Assembly: GCF_900290235.1 (NCBI RefSeq)
Contig: NZ_OLMK01000073.1
Span: forward strand, 124,001-188,000
DNA length: 64,000 bases
Source of the DNA: Streptomyces sp. MA5143a
GTDB taxonomy: Bacteria; Actinomycetota; Actinomycetes; Streptomycetales; Streptomycetaceae
Direction: 5' to 3'
Part shown: positions 59,906 through 64,000 of the stretch, in pieces
Position numbering within the stretch: the stretch's first letter is position 1
Layout of the letters: every line of letters begins with the position of its first letter
Made by a program: the position numbers and the translations under genes
The notes under the pieces: model-generated
Database searches by the model: none
Seen by the model: only the letters and a program-made list of their open reading frames with translations
Told to the model about the DNA's origin: nothing

Positions 59906-61476
59906 CGGGTGCCTCCTGCGAGGAGCTGCTGCACGGCCGGGTCGGTCAGGCCGAGGAGGGCCGCGGGCCAGAGACCGGCGAGAACGGTGAGGGCGACGAG
60001 CGGGGTCCAGGCCGCGAACTCGTACGTCTGTACGTCGGCGAGTCGTGGCCCCTCCTGCGGGGCGCCACCCATGCAGACGCGGCGGACCACGATCAGCATG
60101 TACGCAGCGGTGAGGAGGGTGCCGAACGCGCCGATCGCCATGAAGGTGAGGAAGGCCGGGCGGCTGAGGTCGTCGGCGGGCCGGAACGCGCCGAACAGGG
60201 CGAGCATCTCGCCCCAGAACCCGGCGAGGCCGGGCAGTCCGAGGGAGGCGACGGCGCCGAAGGCGAGCAGGCCGCCGAGGCGCGGCGCCCTGCCGTAGAG
60301 GGCGGCGCCGGTCTCCTGCGCCAGGGCGTCGAGGTCGGTGGTGCCGGTGCGGTCCTTGAGGGCGCCGACGAGGAAGAACAGCAGGCCGGTGATGAGGCCG
60401 TGGGCGATGTTGGCGAACAGGGCGCCGTTCACGCCGGTCGGGGTCATCGTCGCGATGCCGAGGAGCACGAAGCCCATGTGGCCGACGGAGGAGTACGCGA
60501 TGAGGCGCTTGAGGTCGCCCTTCGCGCCCGGCCGGGCGAGGGCGAGGCAGGCGAGGGACCCGTAGATGATGCCGACGACCGCGAAGGCGGCGAGGTACGG
60601 CGCGAAGGTGCGGAAGCCGTCGGGGGTGATCGGCAGCAGGATGCGGACGAACCCGTAGGTGCCCATCTTCAGCAGGACGCCGGCCAGCAGGACCGAGCCG
60701 ACGGTCGGGGCGGCGGTGTGGGCGTCCGGCAGCCAGCTGTGCAGCGGCCACATCGGGGTCTTCACCGCGAGCCCGAGCCCGATCGTCAGAACGGCGATGA
60801 CCTGCACGGATGTGGTCAGTTCGGGGTGATTGTCAGTGGTGAGTGCCACCATGTCGAAGGTGCCCGCCCTGAGTCCGATCAGGAGCAGGCCGAGCAGCAT
60901 GACCACGGAACCGAGCAGGGTGTAGAGGATGAACTTCCAAGCGGCCTGCGTACGTTGCTCACCGCCCCAGCGGGCGATGAGGAAGTACATCGGGATGAGC
61001 ACCATCTCGAACGCGAGGAAGAACAGCAGCAGGTCGAGGACGGCGAAGGTCGCGAGGGTGCCGGACTCGAGGACGAGCAGCAGGGCGACGAACGCCTTCG
61101 GGGACGGACCCGAGGGCAGCTTGAAGTACGAGTAGAGCGCGCAGAGGAAGGTCAGCAGCGCGGTCAGGACCAGGAGGGGGAGGGAGATGCCGTCGATGCC
61201 CAGGTGGATGCGCACGTCGAGTGCGGGGATCCAGCTGATGTCGGTGCTGGCCTGCATCCTCGACGGATGGTCGTGGTCGAAGCCGAGCGCGAGGACGATC
61301 GCGGCGATAAGCACGGCACCGGTCACGGTGATGCCGTGGCGGAGCACGGCCTGCTCGGGTGACTTCCCCTTCAGCCCCGGCGGGGCGGGCAGGAGAGCGG
61401 CGGCGGCGCCGATGAGCGGGCCGACGACGACGAACGCCAGAAGGACCTGCGTCACGGACTCGTTGATATCGATCAC
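59902..61476 (-). CDS. nuoM: NADH-quinone oxidoreductase subunit M
   Basis: A 524-residue antiporter-like subunit. Conserved features are LLFFLAFEMVLIPMYFLIAR with the key glutamate, GLAVKTPMWPLHSWLPDAHT with the central lysine, and SVGHMGFVLLGIATMT. Start MIDINESVTQVLLAFVVVG. It lies six bases after nuoL and overlaps nuoN by four bases. Standard length. Confidence 0.97.
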   Translation of the reverse strand: MIDINESVTQVLLAFVVVGPLIGAAAALLPAPPGLKGKSPEQAVLRHGITVTGAVLIAAIVLALGFDHDHPSRMQASTDISWIPALDVRIHLGIDGISLPLLVLTALLTFLCALYSYFKLPSGPSPKAFVALLLVLESGTLATFAVLDLLLFFLAFEMVLIPMYFLIARWGGEQRTQAAWKFILYTLLGSVVMLLGLLLIGLRAGTFDMVALTTDNHPELTTSVQVIAVLTIGLGLAVKTPMWPLHSWLPDAHTAAPTVGSVLLAGVLLKMGTYGFVRILLPITPDGFRTFAPYLAAFAVVGIIYGSLACLALARPGAKGDLKRLIAYSSVGHMGFVLLGIATMTPTGVNGALFANIAHGLITGLLFFLVGALKDRTGTTDLDALAQETGAALYGRAPRLGGLLAFGAVASLGLPGLAGFWGEMLALFGAFRPADDLSRPAFLTFMAIGAFGTLLTAAYMLIVVRRVCMGGAPQEGPRLADVQTYEFAAWTPLVALTVLAGLWPAALLGLTDPAVQQLLAGGTR

Positions 61477-61482
61477 GCCTGC

Positions 61483-63474
61483 TCACGCTCCCGTGGCGAC
61501 GAGAAGGGCGGCGACCACCAGGACGACGGTGCCGGCGAGCAGCGCGCTCACATAGGTCTGCACATTGCCGGTCTGCGCCCGCCGTACGGCCGCGCCGAGC
61601 AGGCGGGGCAGGGCGCCCGCGCCGTGGACGTAGGTGTCGACGACCTCGCGGTCGAGGAACCGGACGAGTCGCGCGCCGGCCTGCACCGGGCGGACGAACA
61701 GGGCCGTGTACACGGCGTCGAGGTGGAAGCCGACGGCGGCGTGGCGGTGCAGCGGGCCGAGCAGCACCCGGGAGGGGTCCGTCGGGTCGGGTGCCGAGGC
61801 CACGTCCCCGTAGGCGGGCGCGTGGCTCGCGATGGCCTCCGCCTCGACGGTCGCGGCGTCCGCCTCGGGGTGGGCGGCGACCGCGCCGAGCGGGGTACGG
61901 GCCAGGGCCGTGGTGTACCGCCAGGCCGCGTACGTCACGAGTCCGCCGGTGAGGGCGAGGCCGGTGCCGAGGACGGACGTGGTGAGGGTCGGGGCCAGGT
62001 CGTCGCCGTCGAACCAGTCGGGGAGGGTGCCGTAGGCGAGTCCGCCGAGGGCCAGGGACGGGACGGCGAGCACCCAGAGGACCACGGTCATGCTGAGCGG
62101 CTGGCGGCCGTGGTCGGGGGCTTCGTCGCCCTGGCCGCGGAAGGTGCGCAGCCACAGGCGGGTGGCGTACGCGGCGGTGAGGAGGGCGGTGAGCAGGCCG
62201 GCGACAAGGACGGTCCAGCCGGCGGCGCCGGGGATGTGCTCGGTGTGGCCCTCGGCGGCGGACTCGGCGGCGCCGAGGACGGACTCCTTGGAGAAGAAGC
62301 CGCTGAAGGGCGGGATCGCGGCGAGGGCGAGGAGCGCCACGGTCATCGTCCAGTAGGCGTCCGGGACGCGGGCGCGGAGGTTGCTCATGCGGGACATGGC
62401 GGCCAGGGAGTTGGTGCCGGCGGCGTGGATGATCACGCCGGCGGCGAGGAACAGCAGCGCCTTGAAGGCGCCGTGGGAGATGAGGTGGAAGACGGCGGCG
62501 CCGCGGTCGCCGACGGCGAGGGCGCCGGTCATGTAGCCGAGTTGGCCGATCGTCGAGTAGGCGAGGACGCGTTTGATGTCGTCCTGGGCGAGGGCGGCGA
62601 GAGCCGAGCCGGCCATGGTGACGGCGGCCATCACGGCGAGGACGACCAGGGCCGCCGCGGAGGCGGTGAAGACCGGGAGGAGGCGGGCGATGAAGTAGAC
62701 ACCGGCGGCGACCATCGTCGCGGCGTGGATCAGCGCGGAGACGGGCGTCGGGCCGGCCATCGCGTCGGGCAGCCAGGTGTGGAGGGGGAACTGCGCGGAC
62801 TTGCCGGCCACACCGGCCAGGAGCAGCAGGGCGATCAGCGTCGGGTGGTCGAGTCCGCCGTCGGCGACGGTGTCGAGGATCCGGGTGATGCGGAACGACC
62901 CGGCGTCCGAGGCGAGCGCGAACAGACCGATCAGGAAGGGGACGTCGCCGAGCTTGGTGACCAGGAACGCCTTGAGGGAGGCGGCGCGGGCCTCCGGGGT
63001 CTCCCAGTAGTGGCCGACCAGGAAGTAGGAGCAGATGCCCATGATCTCCCAGCCGACCAGCAGCACCATCAGGTCGCCGGAGTAGACGACGAGGAGCATC
63101 GCGGAGGTGAAGAGGGAGACGAGGGCGGCGTACGAGGGGTAGCGGGGGTCGTCGCGCAGATAGCCCGTCGAGTAGATCTGCACGCAGGTGGCGACCAGAC
63201 CGACCACCAGGGCGACGAGGGCGGCGAAGCCGTCGACGTACAGGGCGAGGTCGATGGGGACCGAGCCGGTGGGGGTGAGTCGCGTGGACGCGACGACCGG
63301 GCTGTCGCCGCCCTGGCGCACGGCGACCAGGACGGCCAGGGCGAAGGCCGTGAGGGTCGGGAGTACGGCGAGGGGGCGGACGAAGCCGGGGGCGGTGCGG
63401 CCGAGGAGCAGGCCGGCGGCGGCACCGAGGAACGGAAGGAGGGGGACGAGGACGGCGAGGGTGGTCGTGGTCAC
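61483..63474 (-). CDS. nuoL: NADH-quinone oxidoreductase subunit L
   Basis: A 663-residue antiporter-like subunit at the tip of the membrane arm, with the long amphipathic lateral helix near its C-terminus. Visible are LVGWEIMGICSYFLVGHYWE, GKSAQFPLHTWLPDAMAGPT with the central lysine, and YSTIGQLGYMTGALAVGDRG. A Glu/Ala-rich insert near residues 540-570 (AAHPEADAATVEAEAIASHA) is unlike Escherichia coli but common in actinobacteria. It overlaps nuoK by ATGA. Confidence 0.97.
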   Translation of the reverse strand: MTTTTLAVLVPLLPFLGAAAGLLLGRTAPGFVRPLAVLPTLTAFALAVLVAVRQGGDSPVVASTRLTPTGSVPIDLALYVDGFAALVALVVGLVATCVQIYSTGYLRDDPRYPSYAALVSLFTSAMLLVVYSGDLMVLLVGWEIMGICSYFLVGHYWETPEARAASLKAFLVTKLGDVPFLIGLFALASDAGSFRITRILDTVADGGLDHPTLIALLLLAGVAGKSAQFPLHTWLPDAMAGPTPVSALIHAATMVAAGVYFIARLLPVFTASAAALVVLAVMAAVTMAGSALAALAQDDIKRVLAYSTIGQLGYMTGALAVGDRGAAVFHLISHGAFKALLFLAAGVIIHAAGTNSLAAMSRMSNLRARVPDAYWTMTVALLALAAIPPFSGFFSKESVLGAAESAAEGHTEHIPGAAGWTVLVAGLLTALLTAAYATRLWLRTFRGQGDEAPDHGRQPLSMTVVLWVLAVPSLALGGLAYGTLPDWFDGDDLAPTLTTSVLGTGLALTGGLVTYAAWRYTTALARTPLGAVAAHPEADAATVEAEAIASHAPAYGDVASAPDPTDPSRVLLGPLHRHAAVGFHLDAVYTALFVRPVQAGARLVRFLDREVVDTYVHGAGALPRLLGAAVRRAQTGNVQTYVSALLAGTVVLVVAALLVATGA

Positions 63475-63824
63475 GCGCTGGCCTCGGCCTTCTCGCTCCG
63501 CTCGGGGCGCTCGGCGGTGTCGCGGAGCTTGTCGATGTCGGCGGTGCCGCGGTTGCGGTGGACGGCGAGGACGATGGCCAGGCCGATGCCGATCTCCGCG
63601 GCGGCGATGGTGATGGTGAACAGGGTCAGGGCCTGCCCGGAGTGGAGGGTCTCCTCGGCGGCCTTGCTGAGCCAGACGTCGAAGGCGACGAGGTTGAGGT
63701 TGACGGCGTTGAGCATCAGCTCGACCGACATCAGGACCAGGATCGCGTTGCGGCGGGCGAGGACGCCGTACAGGCCCGTGCAGAAGAGGAGGGCGGAGAG
63801 CACGACGGGGTAGGCGAGGTGCAT
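63471..63824 (-). CDS. nuoK: NADH-quinone oxidoreductase subunit K
   Basis: A 117-residue three-helix membrane subunit. It begins MHLAYPVVLSALLFCTGLYG, with the conserved glutamates in LMSVELMLNAVNLNL and AAAEIGIGLAIVLAVHRNRG. A charged tail follows (DKLRDTAERPERSEKAEASA) and is longer than in Escherichia coli. It overlaps nuoL by four bases and its ATG shares a base with the nuoJ stop (TGATG). Confidence 0.97.
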   Translation of the reverse strand: MHLAYPVVLSALLFCTGLYGVLARRNAILVLMSVELMLNAVNLNLVAFDVWLSKAAEETLHSGQALTLFTITIAAAEIGIGLAIVLAVHRNRGTADIDKLRDTAERPERSEKAEASA

Positions 63825-64000
63825 CAGCGGACCCCTCCCTCGGACGGGTCGGGGGTGGCGGCTGCGGCGGGGGCGGCGGGTGTCTCGGCCGGGGTGGGTG
63901 TGTCGGTCGGGGTGGGTGCCGGTTTCGGCACGGCGGTGTCGGCCGCGGCGGGTGCCTTCGCCGGGGCGGTGGCGGGGGCGGGCCCGGTGGCCGGGGTGGT
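63824..64000 (-). CDS. nuoJ: NADH-quinone oxidoreductase subunit J, C-terminal tail (truncated by window edge)
   Basis: Only the last 58 codons are visible. The reading ends ...ATPDPSEGGVR with TGA at 63826-63824, sharing one base with the nuoK start. The whole visible part is Pro/Ala/Thr-rich (PTPTDTPTPAETPAAPAAAA), the disordered tail that actinobacterial NuoJ carries beyond its five membrane helices. Identity rests on position in the operon and on the tail type. Confidence 0.85.
   Translation of the reverse strand, partial: TTPATGPAPATAPAKAPAAADTAVPKPAPTPTDTPTPAETPAAPAAAATPDPSEGGVR

Noticed and set aside
61624..63813. Plus-strand 729-codon frame opposite nuoL and nuoK
   Set aside because: A Gly/Glu/Arg-rich mirror of the nuo genes, with no recognisable family and no ribosome binding site.

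Overview
The window is a GC-rich actinobacterial chromosome segment, almost certainly Streptomyces. The evidence is the GC-saturated third codon positions, frequent GTG/TTG starts, a 1161-codon TTG-started rpoB, an NusG with an acidic N-terminal arm, WhiJ-type XRE/DUF397 gene sets and many ATGA/GTGA start-stop overlaps. Two housekeeping blocks frame accessory stretches.

Layout. 1-3464 (minus strand): promoter-proximal end of the S10 ribosomal operon (rpsJ-rplC-rplD-rplW-rplB-rpsS-rplV), with a candidate promoter near 3846-3873. 3930-20805: accessory region. It holds a DUF1275 remnant; a two-gene RNA-repair cassette (RNA ligase/kinase plus a 962-residue protein joining MJ1316-like, EEP, 2H and poly(A)-polymerase-like domains); a broken small secreted-protein gene; a GHKL ATPase fused to a PD-(D/E)XK nuclease; a WhiJ-type regulatory cluster; a Uma2-family protein; a glucuronoxylan-degrading pair (GH115 then GH10) behind a dyad resembling known xylanase operators; and an ECF sigma factor with a membrane partner. 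20982-25342: str operon (rpsL-rpsG-fusA-tuf). 25960-30717: a DUF1707/DUF4190 membrane protein, a truncated Crp/Fnr regulator joined to gene debris, then an SPFH-like protein, a Pycsar-effector-like membrane protein and an M48 protease. 30794-43960: the RNA polymerase and ribosomal block (rpoC, rpoB, rplL, rplJ, a lipoprotein gene, rplA, rplK, nusG, secE), with tRNA-Trp at 44076-44148.

44399-58082: aspartate aminotransferase, adenosine deaminase, murB, two MaoC-fold genes behind rpmG and tRNA-Met/tRNA-Thr, an amidohydrolase, a lipoprotein, an NAD(P)-binding protein, tRNA-Tyr, a YajQ-family protein, small membrane proteins, an APC permease, and the coupled htpX-yccF pair. 58346-64000: distal end of the nuo operon (complex I: nuoN, M, L, K and the tail of nuoJ).

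Most likely new biology: (a) the RNA-repair cassette with the GHKL-nuclease gene 340 bases downstream, which reads as a stress or defence island between two universal ribosomal operons; (b) the Pycsar-effector/SPFH/M48 set, which has lost its regulator's DNA-binding end and has no cyclase nearby. A 20-base identical dyad precedes both the S10 and str operons. No CRISPR array, insertion sequence, rRNA gene or replication origin was seen.
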